Notes: generated from the letters alone by a model not told the origin. DNA of 64,000 nucleotides from Chitinophagaceae bacterium (GCA_024707305.1 JANPZZ010000012.1:62001-126000); one strand, 5' to 3'; counted from the stretch's first letter, positions 9,998 through 19,296 are shown. Made by a program: numbers and translations.

Positions 9998-11212
9998 TCA
10001 GCGTTTTCCCGATGCATTTTTGCCGCGCATTTTCGGCGTTTCAAACACGGTGTAGCCCGTTTCAGCGATCAATCCGGGTAGTTGAGATTTCTCTTTGCCG
10101 GTAGTTCTGGCAAGCGCGATCCTGACCAGGTTATTGTAGCGGCGGTTGAGGATGTTACCGGTAGGAATTTCTTTTGCTTTAGAGGTACCCGGAAGCGCTC
10201 GCCGGCTGGGGTTCTTTTTACTGAGGATAACGTGTTCCCAAAGCTCGAAAGGGTTGACAGTTAAAGGTTTGCGTGAAAAACTTAGGAGCTGTTTTCCCCG
10301 TCTGATAAACTCTGAGCCCTCATCTTCCCGCCCAATAAGAACCAGGGCTTCACATACTGCCAGCTCAAAATCAGGGAAAGGTTGGGATTGCAATTTGTTG
10401 ACTACCAGCGAGTAAGGATACCAGGTGTTTGGTCGCATCGGCCAGAATTCCATCGATCGACTGGTGATGGGTATGTGCAAAAAGGATACGGGCCGCCATC
10501 AGCCGCCCCAGGATATGCGACGGGCAGGTTGCGGGCACGGCAATGTTGCCCAGCTCATGCATGTGTTTATCTACTGCGGATTTATTTCCGGTAAGCCAGT
10601 ACCGCAGTACGAGCAGCGAATGGCCGAAAATCTTTCCCTCTGTCGTTGGGTTGGAGCGGAGATAATGGAACAGGCCTTCACCATAATATCCGTTAAGCCG
10701 GTCCATATTCACCGACATTTCATAATAATAATAACGACCAGGAACGGAACGGGCTACTTCACGGTGAAAAGGTTCGGCAAGGCCAGGATGCCGCTCAAGA
10801 AAAGGTATGGTGTTCTGAACAAGGGTTTCGGCTGTAAGGTTGTGTCCATCCTGCATTGGCAGGTTACGGAATACAGTGCTCAGAAAATGCAGGACAGATT
10901 CTTCCGTCAGCACTTCCGTTTTTTCCGTTGGCTTACGCACGGATGAGAGTTCTTCCAGCGAATTGTACCCACAATATTTTAATAAGATGGTCAGCGTGGA
11001 AGGAGAAGGGTTGTACTGGCTTTTAACCAGTCCAAAAAAACGACGCAGTGTATTTGCATTCACTGAATAACCAGTCTTTAGCCGGATATCCTCCACCAGT
11101 TGCAAACAATCCCTCGACGACAGGATCTTTCGTCCAAAGCTGTTTTCCAACTCAAAACGCAGGGAGGTGAGGAGATCTTTGATAGTGGTGGTTTTTTGCG
11201 GTTAACAATCAT
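9998..11212 (-). CDS. Unknown protein with N-terminal HTH-like region (two frameshifts)
   Basis: A reading frame from ATG at 11212 is obtained if the run of six T at 11192-11197 had seven; otherwise translation would have to begin at TTG 11150. A second shift lies about 10405-10440. The assembled product is about 400 residues. The first 90 (SRDCLQLVEDIRLKTGYSVN, then ANTLRRFFGLV, then STLTILLKYCGYNSLEEL) resemble a helix-turn-helix DNA-binding segment; the rest is helical, with no named domain that I recognise. It follows plsX on the same strand after a 43-bp gap, and may be co-transcribed. Function unknown. Confidence 0.6.
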
Positions 11213-11255
11213 GCAGGCTGCATCTCAAATAACAAGCTGCTTTTTGATAAACGCT

Positions 11256-12194
11256 TTATGATGTAAATTTCTTACCCATCTCCTCGAGAACCTTTGTTTC
11301 AATCATTTTTTCGGCAACTCCAATCATCTGGCGGAATGCGCGTGCACCGGAGATGCCATGACCGATAATAACGGGTTTGGCAACACCAAGTACTGGCGTG
11401 CCTCCATAATTTTCAAAGTTGAAACGATTGAAATAATCGTTTTCTATTTGCTGGCCACGGCTGATATCGTAAATGGATTCGGCCATCTTCAATATGATGT
11501 TGCCTGTAAATCCTTCACACACCATTACATCGGCTTTACTTTGAAAAACATCCCGTCCTTCGATATTACCAATGAAATTAATGTCCTTGTTTTCTTTCAG
11601 CAGGGGATAAGTAGCTTGTGCCAGCAGGTTGCCTTTGCCTTCTTCTTCACCCACGTTTAATAAACCCACTCCTGGATTGTCGATACCCAGGACCTGTTGT
11701 GCGTACACGGAACCCATTACTGCAAACTGGTTCAGTTGTTCGGGTTTGCAATCAGCGTTGAGACCAACATCCAGCAACAAACCGGTGCCACCGTTCTGCA
11801 TAGGAATGAGTGTAGATATTGTTGGGCGTATCACGCCTTCAACGGCTTTGATACTGAACAATGCGCCAACGAGCATGGCTCCCGTATTACCTGCACTGAT
11901 AAAAGCATCCGTGGAGCCTTTTGCCAGCATGTGAAAGCCGATGCTGATGGAAGACTCCGGTTTTTCTTTGAGTGCTTTTGTTGGATGTTCATGCATGCCA
12001 ATTACCTGTGTGCTGTTAACGACAACAACGGCGGTGGCAGGAATTTTATATTCTTCCAGTAATGGTTTTAAGGCTGTTTCATCACCGATTAATGTGAGCC
12101 TGGCTGTGCCATTGGCATCGAGGTACTCGCGTATCCCTTTTACTGCTTCCAGTGGGGCATAGTCACCGCCCATCATATCGATTCCTATATTCAT
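11256..12194 (-). CDS. plsX: Phosphate acyltransferase PlsX
   Basis: 312 residues. It begins MNIGIDMMGGDYAPLEAVKG, the diagnostic PlsX N-terminus, and continues with STQVIGMHEHPTKALKEKP, SAGNTGAMLVGALFSI and CEGFTGNIILKMAES. PlsX converts acyl-ACP and phosphate to acyl-phosphate, the donor for PlsY in phospholipid synthesis, acting peripherally at the membrane. It is downstream of yceD and rpmF in the conserved bacterial order, although 271 bp with no recognisable feature separate it from rpmF. The length is slightly below the usual 330 or so residues, but both ends look natural. Confidence 0.95.
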   Translation of the reverse strand: MNIGIDMMGGDYAPLEAVKGIREYLDANGTARLTLIGDETALKPLLEEYKIPATAVVVVNSTQVIGMHEHPTKALKEKPESSISIGFHMLAKGSTDAFISAGNTGAMLVGALFSIKAVEGVIRPTISTLIPMQNGGTGLLLDVGLNADCKPEQLNQFAVMGSVYAQQVLGIDNPGVGLLNVGEEEGKGNLLAQATYPLLKENKDINFIGNIEGRDVFQSKADVMVCEGFTGNIILKMAESIYDISRGQQIENDYFNRFNFENYGGTPVLGVAKPVIIGHGISGARAFRQMIGVAEKMIETKVLEEMGKKFTS

Positions 12195-12465
12195 CTTCAG
12201 GATTATAAGTTATACGTTAAGCTTGTGCAAAGTGCATTTTTCGGGTTGGGCCGAAAGGTATTTATTTTTTATCAGGAATACCTTCAAAACCGGGTACTCA
12301 AATTTCGGAAATCGAATTTGTATTTGAGGCAGAAAATTGAATCCCTGCCATCCCGGGGCAATGGGGCTTCTATCACAAAAAAATTCCAAACTGCCGCAAC
12401 AAAATGTTCCGCCAGGTTGGAATGTATTGAATGAAATTAGAAGCGACGATTACGGCCGTGCAGGC

Positions 12466-12661
12466 TTATTTCTTAACGGGAGACTTTTCAGCCACCAGTT
12501 TGCCTTTGTAGTACAGCTTTCCTTCGCTCACATGTGCGCGGTGACGAACGTGCATTTCGCCCGTTGTGCCGTCGGTTGACAGGGTAGCAGACGTTGCTTT
12601 TATAATGCGTTCTGCGTTTTGCGCTTCTTTGCTGACTGTGTCGGCGTTTGGGATTTGGCAT
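12466..12661 (-). CDS. rpmF: 50S ribosomal protein L32 (one frameshift)
   Basis: From ATG at 12661 the frame reads MPNPKRRHSQQRSAKRRTHY, the standard L32 start, then breaks at AAAA (TTTT at 12598-12601). With three A it continues KATSATLSTDGTTGEMHVRH and ends SPVKK, giving 64 residues, the expected size. L32 is a large-subunit protein. It lies between yceD and plsX as in most bacteria. Because this gene is universally kept intact, the break is almost surely a sequencing error and is a good calibrator for the other frameshifts in this window. Confidence 0.92.
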
Positions 12662-12701
12662 AACTTAACTATTGATATATTTCTAAATACTTTTTTACGT
12701 T

Positions 12702-12778
12702 CGTGAATCGTGACGCGGCAAACGTGAAACGGCAAACGTGACGCGGCAAACGTGAAACGTGATGCGGCAAACGTGAAA
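12702..12778. repeat. Short-word repeat tract, CGGCAAACGTGA type
   Basis: Tandem, imperfect units GTGA-CGCGGCAAAC, GTGAAACGGCAAAC and similar fill the space immediately upstream of rpmF. The same word (CGGCAAACG) makes up the tract at 21829-21904. On the rpmF sense strand it is in inverted orientation relative to the tract that follows yceD. Confidence 0.8.
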
Positions 12779-12800
12779 ATCAATTAACTAACTAATGAAC

Positions 12801-12868
12801 ATTTTCCACATTTCCTCATTTTCCCATTTCCTCATTTCCACATTATCACATTATCACATTTCCACATT
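12801..12868. repeat. Short-word repeat tract, CACATTT/CTCATTT type, after yceD
   Basis: Imperfect units CCACATTT, CCTCATTT, TCCCATTT and ATCACATT. In the sense of yceD, whose stop lies 10 bp away, it reads GTGGAAATG, GTGATAATG, GAGGAAATG. It belongs to the same family as the tracts at 14653, 14757, 21935, 47932 and 48231. Confidence 0.8.
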
Positions 12869-12878
12869 CTTCTCCTCT

Positions 12879-13430
12879 CTATTCCAGCCCTTTGAACTTC
12901 TCCAGTCCTTTCCAGATCGGGTTTTCTTTTGGCTTCTCTTCTTCCTCACTTAATTCCAGCTTTTTCAACACATCGAATGCTTTCTTGTTGCAGTGTGGGC
13001 CGTCCATTTTTTCAAATTGACAAACTTTCTGCATCGGAATACTAAGGTTGATAAATTCGTAAATCCAGTTGGCTACGTCCAGGTGGCTTTCACCACGGCC
13101 GATATAGTACACATCCGGATCTTCTTCCTGGTCATTCATCAGTTCAGGATCTTCCACCATTTTTACTGTAACGGTAAACTCGTCCCACAGATCAAAAGGT
13201 AGTGGATTATTGCAGCGGTCGCAGGTAACTTCCAAAATTCCTCCCACTTCAAATTTCAACAGCATAAAGCTGCTTTTCTTATCCAGTGAAAGTTTTACCT
13301 GGGCTTTACAATTTTTAAAATCCTGTTGTTGAAAAGCCTCAAAGAACTTATCTCCAATTTCGTAGTTATATTCATGCACACCGGGCTTCAGTCCCACGAA
13401 AGCTATCTCATATTCCCGACGGTAGCTCAT
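12879..13430 (-). CDS. YceD/DUF177 family protein
   Basis: 183 residues with the DUF177 features: an acidic protein with a central CDRCNNPLPFDLWDEF cysteine pair, the segment DVANWIYEFINLSIPMQKVC, and a C-terminal C-x-N-K motif. Family members are encoded directly upstream of rpmF in most bacteria and are tied to 23S rRNA accumulation or ribosome assembly. Here rpmF follows after 217 bp that are filled by two short-word repeat tracts, unusual spacing for this pair. A promoter-like element lies 24 bp upstream of the start. Confidence 0.9.
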   Translation of the reverse strand: MSYRREYEIAFVGLKPGVHEYNYEIGDKFFEAFQQQDFKNCKAQVKLSLDKKSSFMLLKFEVGGILEVTCDRCNNPLPFDLWDEFTVTVKMVEDPELMNDQEEDPDVYYIGRGESHLDVANWIYEFINLSIPMQKVCQFEKMDGPHCNKKAFDVLKKLELSEEEEKPKENPIWKGLEKFKGLE

Positions 13431-13453
13431 AACACGACTTTTTAAAGAGTGGG

Positions 13454-13461
13454 CAAAGGTA
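13454..13461 (-). promoter_or_regulatory. Bacteroidota -7 element before yceD
   Basis: The minus strand reads TACCTTTG, matching the Bacteroidota consensus TAnnTTTG, 24 bp ahead of the yceD ATG. No clear -33 TTG was found at the usual 19-21 bp spacing. Confidence 0.5.
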
Positions 13462-13560
13462 AGGGAATCCCGTGAAAAATTTGAGCTAAACTCCGAATAT
13501 TTTCAGCGTAAGTGCATAATTTAACGGCCTGATTCAGAATTGTTTTAAAAAACGTAACTG

Positions 13561-14680
13561 GTGCAAAGACTGTTGACGCGAATCTTCAACCGACTGATGA
13601 AAAGCTGGAGCTGGGTTCTCCTGATCATTTTCACTATCCTTATAAAATGGGCATCGTGGTATCCGGAATGGGTGGAATACAATTATACCTACGGTCTTTA
13701 TCCATTGATTTCCAATACACAACGTCTTCTTTTAGGCTGGATTCCGTTTAGTGTCGGTGACCTGTTTTACGGGTTCCTGGTTTTGGTGATCGTTTATAAG
13801 ACGTTTAACCTCATCCGCACCATCTGGCGAAAACGTTTTAACCGGGCCTACCTGGTGGGCGCCATGCAACAGGGAATTTTCTTTTTCCTCTTTATTTACG
13901 TCTTTTTCAACCTGCTATGGGGGCTCAATTATAATCGAACCGGCATTTCCCGACAACTACAGCTGGAAGTAAAACCTTACAGTCTTACCGAACTCGATGG
14001 GCTCATGCGTCGTTTGCACGACAGCCTGAATGTGTACGTTAGGCTGGTTAAGGATGAAGACCGAAAAAGACATTTCACGGAAAAAAGAACTCTTTAACCA
14101 GGCTGTTGATGCATTTAAAAATGCAACAGTTGAATTTCCGTTCCTGCACTACAACCGTCCTTCGGTAAAACCATCGATATTTAGTTATGCCGGAAATTAC
14201 CTTGGGTTTCAGGGCTACTACAATCCGTTCTCCGGGGAGGCGCAGGTGAACACGACTGTTCCTGCCGTACTCCAGCCATTCGTGACCACGCATGAAATTG
14301 CGCACCAGTTGGGTTATGGAAAAGAGAATGAAGCCAATTTTGTAGGGTTTTTGGCTTCGCAGCATGCGCCTTCAGCGATGTTGCGTTATTCGATGTATTT
14401 TGATATGTACAATTATGCGCTCCGCGAATTAGGTCGCCGCGATACAGCTATGGCTGCTGCGTATTACCGCGACCTGCACCCCCGCATTCAACAGGATTTT
14501 GAAGAATACCGCGCATTCTATCGCCGCCATCGCAATCCAATTGAAAGGGTGGTGATGTGGGGTTATGGACACTATTTAAAAGCCAACAACCAACCGGGAG
14601 GAAAGGAAACGTATAATGAGGTGGTAGCGTGGCTGATTGCATTTTATAAGAAAAGTGAAAATGAGGAAATGAGGAAATGA
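13561..14680 (+). CDS. DUF3810 membrane protein with HEIAH metallopeptidase motif (one frameshift)
   Basis: GTG start at 13561. About 372 residues after removing one A from the A6 run at 14081-14086. Three membrane spans occupy the first 125 residues (SWVLLIIFTILIKWASWYP; SVGDLFYGFLVLVIVYK; GIFFFLFIYVFFNLLWGLNY). A soluble domain with TTHEIAHQLGYGKENEANF near residue 245 follows. HExxH plus the downstream glutamate in NEANF is the zinc-peptidase arrangement of this family. The substrate is unknown. It is transcribed away from yceD and convergent with dcd; a repeat tract starts inside its last codons. Confidence 0.85.
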
Positions 14681-14700
14681 GGAAATGTGACAATGTGGAG
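14653..14700. repeat. Short-word repeat tract, GAGGAAATGA type, at DUF3810 stop
   Basis: GAAAATGAGGAAATGAGGAA, followed by further ATGAGGAAATG and TGTGACAATG words, spans the DUF3810 stop codon. An oppositely oriented tract of similar words lies 56 bp to the right, next to the 3' end of the convergent gene dcd. Confidence 0.85.
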
Positions 14701-14756
14701 GATGTAAAAAAAATGGAGCTGTATCATATTGCGAATGAGACGCAAATTTCCCAATT

Positions 14757-14858
14757 GCCACATTACCACATTGTCACATTACCACATTATGACGGCACTT
14801 GAATCACTCCTCTCATTTTCTCATTTTCTCATTTTCCCATTTTCTCATTTTCTCATTT
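14757..14858. repeat. Short-word repeat tract, CTCATTTT/CCACATTA type, after dcd
   Basis: Units CCACATTA, TGTCACATT and at least six TCTCATTT words, ending 13 bp from the dcd stop. In the sense of dcd it reads GAAATGAGAAAATGAG, the same words as the tract at the other convergent gene's 3' end. It could fold back on 14653-14700. Confidence 0.85.
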
Positions 14859-14871
14859 CGTGTCTCCCATC

Positions 14872-15409
14872 TCAAAAGCTGTTCTTCCACATCATACTTT
14901 CCACCGGTTTATCCGGCTGGCCGCTGTACTTTGCGTTTTTCTTCTGATTATATTTTACTTCAATGTCGCCGTCGACAGGGAAATAGATGAGCTGGCCAAC
15001 AGGCATTCCACGGTAAACTTTTACGGGTTGTTTTACTGAAATCTCCAACGTCCAGTGGCCGCAAAAGCCTACGTCACCTTTACCGGCTGTGGCATGAATA
15101 TCGATACCGAGACGGCCGGTGCTTGATTTTCCTTCGAGAAAGGGTACATGCGCATGTGTTTCCGTGTATTCCAAAGTAACACCCAGGTAAAACACATGCG
15201 GATACAACACGAAACCATCTTTCAGGAATTTCGAAATATTCAATTTCGTTGTGTTTGCGTGCGTCTAAAATATGATTGCGGTATGTCGCCAGCCATTTTC
15301 CAAGATGCACATCATAGGAATTACTTCCGAGGCAATTCCGGTCGTACGGTTTCAGAACAATCGTTCCTTTATCGATTTCTTCAAGAATGCGGCTGTCAGA
15401 TAAGATCAT
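14872..15409 (-). CDS. dcd: dCTP deaminase (one frameshift)
   Basis: About 178 residues. It starts MILSDSRILEEIDKGTIVLK, with LGSNSYDVHLG near residue 30. The frame breaks at AAA (TTT at 15220-15222); one base fewer gives IPEDGFVLYPHVFYLG. It then continues through EGKSSTGRLGIDIHATAG and FCGHWTLEI, the Dcd active-site region with the catalytic glutamate of EGKSS. The enzyme deaminates dCTP to dUTP for thymidylate synthesis. It is convergent with the DUF3810 gene. The break is most likely a read error, because both halves are well conserved. Confidence 0.9.
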
Positions 15410-15480
15410 AGTAGGTTGGCGTTTTCAATTTTTTTGAACAGGATCAAATATCGTACTTCGTGTTTTTAGCGGCCTTACTT

Positions 15481-16092
15481 ATGCCTGTTTTTTTTCAACA
15501 TCAAATCAACGAAACCACGCGGGTGGGAATCTGGAAGATTGAAGAGCCGGAAAGCTATTTCCAGCGCAATGTGCCGGTACATCGCGATGTAACACATCCG
15601 CATAAGCGGTTACAGCACCTGGCAGGGCGGTTTTTACTGCAATATCTTTTCCCTGATTTCCCGTATGAACTAATCACAATCGCCGATACGCGCAAGCCTT
15701 TTATCCCTGACGAACGCTATCATTTCTCTATTTCGCATTGCGGCGATTATGCAGCGGCTATCGTGAGCAGCACCAACAGGGTAGGGATTGATATTGAAAT
15801 ACCGGTAGATAAACTGGAGCGTATTCGCCATAAATTTCTGAAACCAGAAGAAGAACAGCGGTTTCCTGCATTGCAATCAGAAAACCATCTTATATTTTTA
15901 ACCCAATTGTGGAGCGCAAAGGAAGCTGTGTTTAAATGGTATGGTTTAGGTAAAGTGGACTTTCGCGAGCATATGCCCTTATTTCCCGGCACATCGCCCA
16001 ATCATCTTAAATGCGAGTTTGCACTATCTAATCAGGCTGTTGACATTGAAACCAGAGACCTGTCAGGAATAGTTCTGTCTTTCACAACCTAA
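15481..16092 (+). CDS. 4'-phosphopantetheinyl transferase superfamily protein
   Basis: 203 residues from ATG 15481; a GTG at 15460 would add seven hydrophobic residues and is less likely. The Sfp-type motifs are present: HFSISHCGDYAAAIVS, VGIDIEIPVDKLERI (Mg-binding D-x-E) and LWSAKEAVFKWYG (W-x-x-KEA-x-x-K). It transfers phosphopantetheine from CoA to carrier proteins. With no polyketide or peptide synthase nearby, it most likely serves the fatty-acid acyl carrier protein. Its stop overlaps the stop of the convergent DUF2130 gene by 4 bp. Confidence 0.9.
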   Translation: MPVFFQHQINETTRVGIWKIEEPESYFQRNVPVHRDVTHPHKRLQHLAGRFLLQYLFPDFPYELITIADTRKPFIPDERYHFSISHCGDYAAAIVSSTNRVGIDIEIPVDKLERIRHKFLKPEEEQRFPALQSENHLIFLTQLWSAKEAVFKWYGLGKVDFREHMPLFPGTSPNHLKCEFALSNQAVDIETRDLSGIVLSFTT

Positions 16093-17323
16093 ACTTCTTC
16101 TTCCCCTTCCTCCAGCAGTCGCAAATTCACATCTTCCAGTCCTGCAATACCTTCTATTGAACCGCGGATATGAGCGGCGTTAAGTAATACTTTTTCGAGT
16201 TGTTTCTCACGCGCTTTCCAGAGTTTCTCCATGGCGTCGCGTTCTTTCTGGATGGAGAGTCGCATACTCATAAAACCTTCCCGGATGGCTTTCCATTGTT
16301 CGGCAAATTCAGCGCTCACCAGGTAATTGTACAATAAATGCATTTTGTCGCCGGCATTCTCCTGGTTTTTGATTGCAGTGGCAATTTTTACAATGCCTTC
16401 GCGCAAAAGAAATACCAGCGATTTTACTTCTGTATAAGAGCAGATCCATACGCCATTGCGTTCGCCAAACTGGTTCATGTCTTTGGGAAATGTTTGCGTA
16501 ACCAGTACAGCTACATCTGCTCCCTGACTACGCATATCGGCGCGCAATTTCTCTATCCAGTCGTTTGAAAATTCTTTGGTTCGTTTACTTTCAAAAATGA
16601 TTTTGCCGCAGTCTATACCGTTGTTGTTGCGAACAACCTGAATACAATCGGCGCCTCTTACACCTTTGCCTACTTCCATTACGGCATCAAAAGGAAAGGA
16701 GCTGCGAAGCATATCTTCAAGCGCCAGTTCCTGCACTTCGCCCTGCAATTGCGAAGAGCCCTGTTCCGCCCGGCGTTTCATTTCTTCAGCGAGTTTTTTC
16801 TGGTCTTCCAGTTGCTTTTCCAGCTCTTTTACCTTCAGGCTGAATTCAACTTCTTTCACGGCAATTCGCTCTTCTTCTATTTTGCGGATTTCTTCTGAAA
16901 GTTTTTCACGTTCCAGTTGCAATTGCTTCTGGATATTAATTTCAATTTCAGCTTCCCGGTTTTTCAGATCCTGCTCTTTCCGCATAAACTCAGCTTCTTT
17001 TGCGGCGCGCTTCTTTTCAGCTTTTCTTCATTCTCTTTATTATTCTGTTCAAGTAATTGCAGTTTATGCTCAAAGTCTGATGAGATGCGTTTACGCAGTG
17101 TTTCCTCCGCCTCTTTCTGCACTTCCTGTTCACGGCGGTGTAAGGTTTCCTTAAACTGCTTTTCCAGGCGTTTTATTTCCTCTTCTTTTTTGTTGAGGTG
17201 ATCTGTCATTTTTTGACGCAGGTCCTGCTTCTCTTTCTCAATCGCTTCCCGCAGCTCATCATTGAGGGCTTCTTCCAGCGGAAATTCATGATTACAATCG
17301 GGGCATTTTATATTGGTAGGCAT
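16089..17323 (-). CDS. DUF2130 protein: zinc ribbon, coiled coil, nuclease-like domain (one frameshift)
   Basis: About 411 residues. It starts with the zinc knuckle CPDCNHEF, followed by roughly 200 residues of highly charged coiled coil (KEKQDLRQKMTDHLNKKEEE and on), interrupted by a one-base shift near 17012-17024. The C-terminal DUF2130 domain contains DCGKIIFESKRTKEFSNDWI and DVAVLVTQTFPKDM. The D-x-E/S-K layout recalls PD-(D/E)XK nuclease folds, but activity is not shown for this protein. The role is unknown. A -7-like element lies 21 bp upstream. Confidence 0.8.
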
Positions 17324-17343
17324 GTATTAGTGATTTGAACAGG

Positions 17344-17351
17344 CAAATTTA
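17344..17351 (-). promoter_or_regulatory. Bacteroidota -7 element before DUF2130 gene
   Basis: The minus strand reads TAAATTTG (TAnnTTTG) 21 bp ahead of the DUF2130 start codon. The spacing to the ATG is short but common in this phylum. Confidence 0.4.
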
Positions 17352-17451
17352 AGGGTTACGCACGTTCCCCTTTCCACCATTTCTTACTGCCTCCAGGTAT
17401 CCTTTGCATAGAACCGTCTAAAAGAATTTATTCATCATTAAAATAACAGCC

Positions 17452-18024
17452 ATGAAAACTGTTTTAAGTTATGGCCTGGGTATCGTTTGTGCCCTTGCTT
17501 TTTCAGTTGCCAGTGCAAATGCCAAAGTTTGGCGCGTTAATAACACAGCAGGTGTAAATGCAGACTTCTTGCAAATCAGCACCGCTGTATCCAGTGCTTT
17601 GGTGCAACCCGGTGATACCATTTATGTGGAACCATCTGCAATTACCTATAACCAGTTTACACTTAAAAAACGTCTGGTGATAATTGGAGCAGGTTATTTG
17701 TTATCTGAAAATACCGGGTTGCAGTATAATAACCTGGCCAGCACGTTTGGTCAGATTACGATCGATTCTGTTGCTTCCGGTTCGCACATCATGGGTATGG
17801 CCGGAAGTATAATCTATGTGAATTCCGATGTTGATAATATTCTGATTGAGCGAAGCGAATTCCGATTATTACCGAACAATACCAGGCCCAATTCGCGTAT
17901 GTCGAACTGGGAAGTTCATCTGCATAAAAAATTTGAACTCTGTGGATTGAGGGAAGTGAAGATCCGGGAAGACAAAGAATATTTTACCGTGACAATACCA
18001 TTAATAAAAAAGTGGAAAATATGA
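17452..18024 (+). CDS. Chimeric ORF: truncated secreted beta-helix protein fused to LytS-kinase tail
   Basis: 190 residues. Residues 1-24 are a signal peptide (ALAFSVASANA). Residues 25 to about 150 look like the first turns of a right-handed beta-helix protein (KVWRVNNTAGVNADFLQIST; GDTIYVEPSAITYNQFTLKK). From about residue 155 the style changes abruptly to VKIREDKEYFTVTIPLI, the typical last strand of a LytS-type histidine kinase ATPase domain. This end overlaps the ATG of a LytTR regulator by 4 bp, exactly as a kinase gene would. So the ORF joins the start of one gene to the end of another, with the junction near 17890-17930. It is either a real deletion or an assembly join. Confidence 0.65.
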   Translation: MKTVLSYGLGIVCALAFSVASANAKVWRVNNTAGVNADFLQISTAVSSALVQPGDTIYVEPSAITYNQFTLKKRLVIIGAGYLLSENTGLQYNNLASTFGQITIDSVASGSHIMGMAGSIIYVNSDVDNILIERSEFRLLPNNTRPNSRMSNWEVHLHKKFELCGLREVKIREDKEYFTVTIPLIKKWKI

Positions 18025-18773
18025 AAGTGTTGATCATTGAGGATGAATTTATCGCTTCAGAACATTTGAAGACGATGCTGGCAGAGTTGCGGCCGGGAAT
18101 TGAAGTGCTGGCGGTTCCTGATAGTATAGCGGCCGCTGTTGAATGGCTGGAGAACAATCCACAACCCGACCTCATTTTTGTAGATATAGAACTCGGCGAC
18201 GGACAGAGCTTCGACATCTTTATGAAAACACCCGTAGAAGCCCCCGACATTTTCACCACTGCTTACCAGGAACATGCATTAAAAGCGTTTAAACTCAATA
18301 GTGTTGATTATCTATTAAAACCGGTTGACCGGAATGAGTTGGAAAATGCCCTGGTAAAATATGAAAAGCTTCATGGTGAACAAAGAAAAAAACTCCAGGA
18401 AAACCTGCTTTCACTTTTGAAATACACAGAGGGCAGTCGTCTTCGTTATCTCGCCAAAACGGGAACCCGTTTGATTTCAGTGGAAACGGATGACATTAGT
18501 TATTTTTATACCCGCGACAGATTGCAGTTTATAAAAACCTGGAAAGGGGAGGATCTTGTTCTAGACAAACGGCTGGATGAAATCGAAAATGAAGTAGATG
18601 CCCGCAAATTTTTCCGGGTCAACCGGCAGTTTGTGGTAAACTATAAAAGTATTCAGAAGGTGCATACCTGGTTTAGTGGTAAACTGAAAGTAAGCGTGCA
18701 ACCGGAAGCCTATGAAAAAATAATCGTCAGCCGGTTAAAAGCTGCCGAGTTTAAAAAATGGCTCGGGGAGTAA
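18021..18773 (+). CDS. LytTR-family response regulator
   Basis: 250 residues from ATG 18021. The receiver domain (KVLIIEDEFIASEHL) has its phospho-acceptor Asp in DLIFVDIELGDG and the conserved Lys in VDYLLKPVDRNE. From about residue 145 a LytTR DNA-binding domain follows (YLAKTGTRLISVETDDISYF; FFRVNRQFVVNYKSI). It should be activated by a LytS-type kinase; the remains of such a kinase gene end inside its start codon, so its partner may be missing at this locus. A strong hairpin follows the stop. Confidence 0.9.
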   Translation: MKVLIIEDEFIASEHLKTMLAELRPGIEVLAVPDSIAAAVEWLENNPQPDLIFVDIELGDGQSFDIFMKTPVEAPDIFTTAYQEHALKAFKLNSVDYLLKPVDRNELENALVKYEKLHGEQRKKLQENLLSLLKYTEGSRLRYLAKTGTRLISVETDDISYFYTRDRLQFIKTWKGEDLVLDKRLDEIENEVDARKFFRVNRQFVVNYKSIQKVHTWFSGKLKVSVQPEAYEKIIVSRLKAAEFKKWLGE

Positions 18774-18779
18774 AAAAGG

Positions 18780-18801
18780 ACGGGTGGTAGAAACCACCCG
18801 T
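18780..18801. terminator. Hairpin after LytTR gene
   Basis: ACGGGTGGT-AGAA-ACCACCCGT forms a perfect 9-bp stem with a GC-rich base, 7 bp after the LytTR stop. The flanking A6 run is on the left, so the U-tract would suit leftward transcription better, yet the position fits the rightward gene. It is possibly bidirectional. The 210 bp from here to the tRNA terminator hold no feature I can identify. Confidence 0.65.
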
Positions 18802-19011
18802 CGTTCACATGAGAAAATAAATCTGCTGAGTTGTTTTGTTTCCAAAACCACCGATCTAATCGGCACCACGAACTAAGTGCTATGATTCCTGTTGAGAAGG
18901 CAGTTTGACTGAAACGATGTATTGAATAGCTGGAATGGAGAAATGAATGGTTGGTGATTTTTTTCCTGATGAAAATGAACCGTACCTGAAAACGAATCTC
19001 TGGCAATGGGT

Positions 19012-19040
19012 AATAAAAAAAGCCGGTCGAAAGACCGGCT
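19012..19040 (-). terminator. Intrinsic terminator of the tRNA-Leu transcript
   Basis: AGCCGGTC-TTTC-GACCGGCT stem on the minus strand followed by a T7 run, 10 bp beyond the tRNA 3' end. Confidence 0.85.
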
Positions 19041-19049
19041 TTATTATAG

Positions 19050-19135
19050 TGCCCCGGATCGGAGTTGAACCGATACGGCCATTGCTGGCCACAGGATTTT
19101 AAGTCCTGCGTGTCTACCAATTTCACCACCAGGGC
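19050..19135 (-). tRNA. tRNA-Leu (anticodon TAA)
   Basis: 86 nt class II tRNA. Acceptor GCCCTGG pairs with CCGGGGC. The anticodon stem CAGGA/TCCTG encloses loop CTTAAAA (TAA). A long variable arm and GGTTCAACTCC in the T arm are visible. CCA is not encoded. Confidence 0.95.
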
Positions 19136-19146
19136 GAATCTGTATC

Positions 19147-19174
19147 AAAAAAAAACTCCCGCTTTTGCGAGAGA
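19147..19174 (-). terminator. Hairpin with T-run between tRNA-Gly and tRNA-Leu
   Basis: On the minus strand CTCTCGC-AAAA-GCGGGAG (one mismatch) is followed by nine T. It lies just after tRNA-Gly, which suggests separate or partly terminated transcription of the two tRNAs. Confidence 0.7.
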
Positions 19175-19180
19175 TTTTTG

Positions 19181-19253
<73 letters not shown>

Positions 19254-19288
19254 TTTTTTCGTTCAACACTCAAATAACGAAGGGGTTG

Positions 19289-19296
19289 CAAAAATA
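19289..19296 (-). promoter_or_regulatory. Possible -7 element upstream of tRNA-Gly
   Basis: The minus strand reads TATTTTTG (TAnnTTTG) 36 bp before the tRNA start. The surrounding sequence is A/T-rich, so chance matching is possible. Confidence 0.35.

Noticed and set aside
12702..12868. Regular short repeats that might suggest a CRISPR array
   Set aside because: Units are 6-12 bp with no spacers of constant length and no cas genes; they are simple-word tracts.
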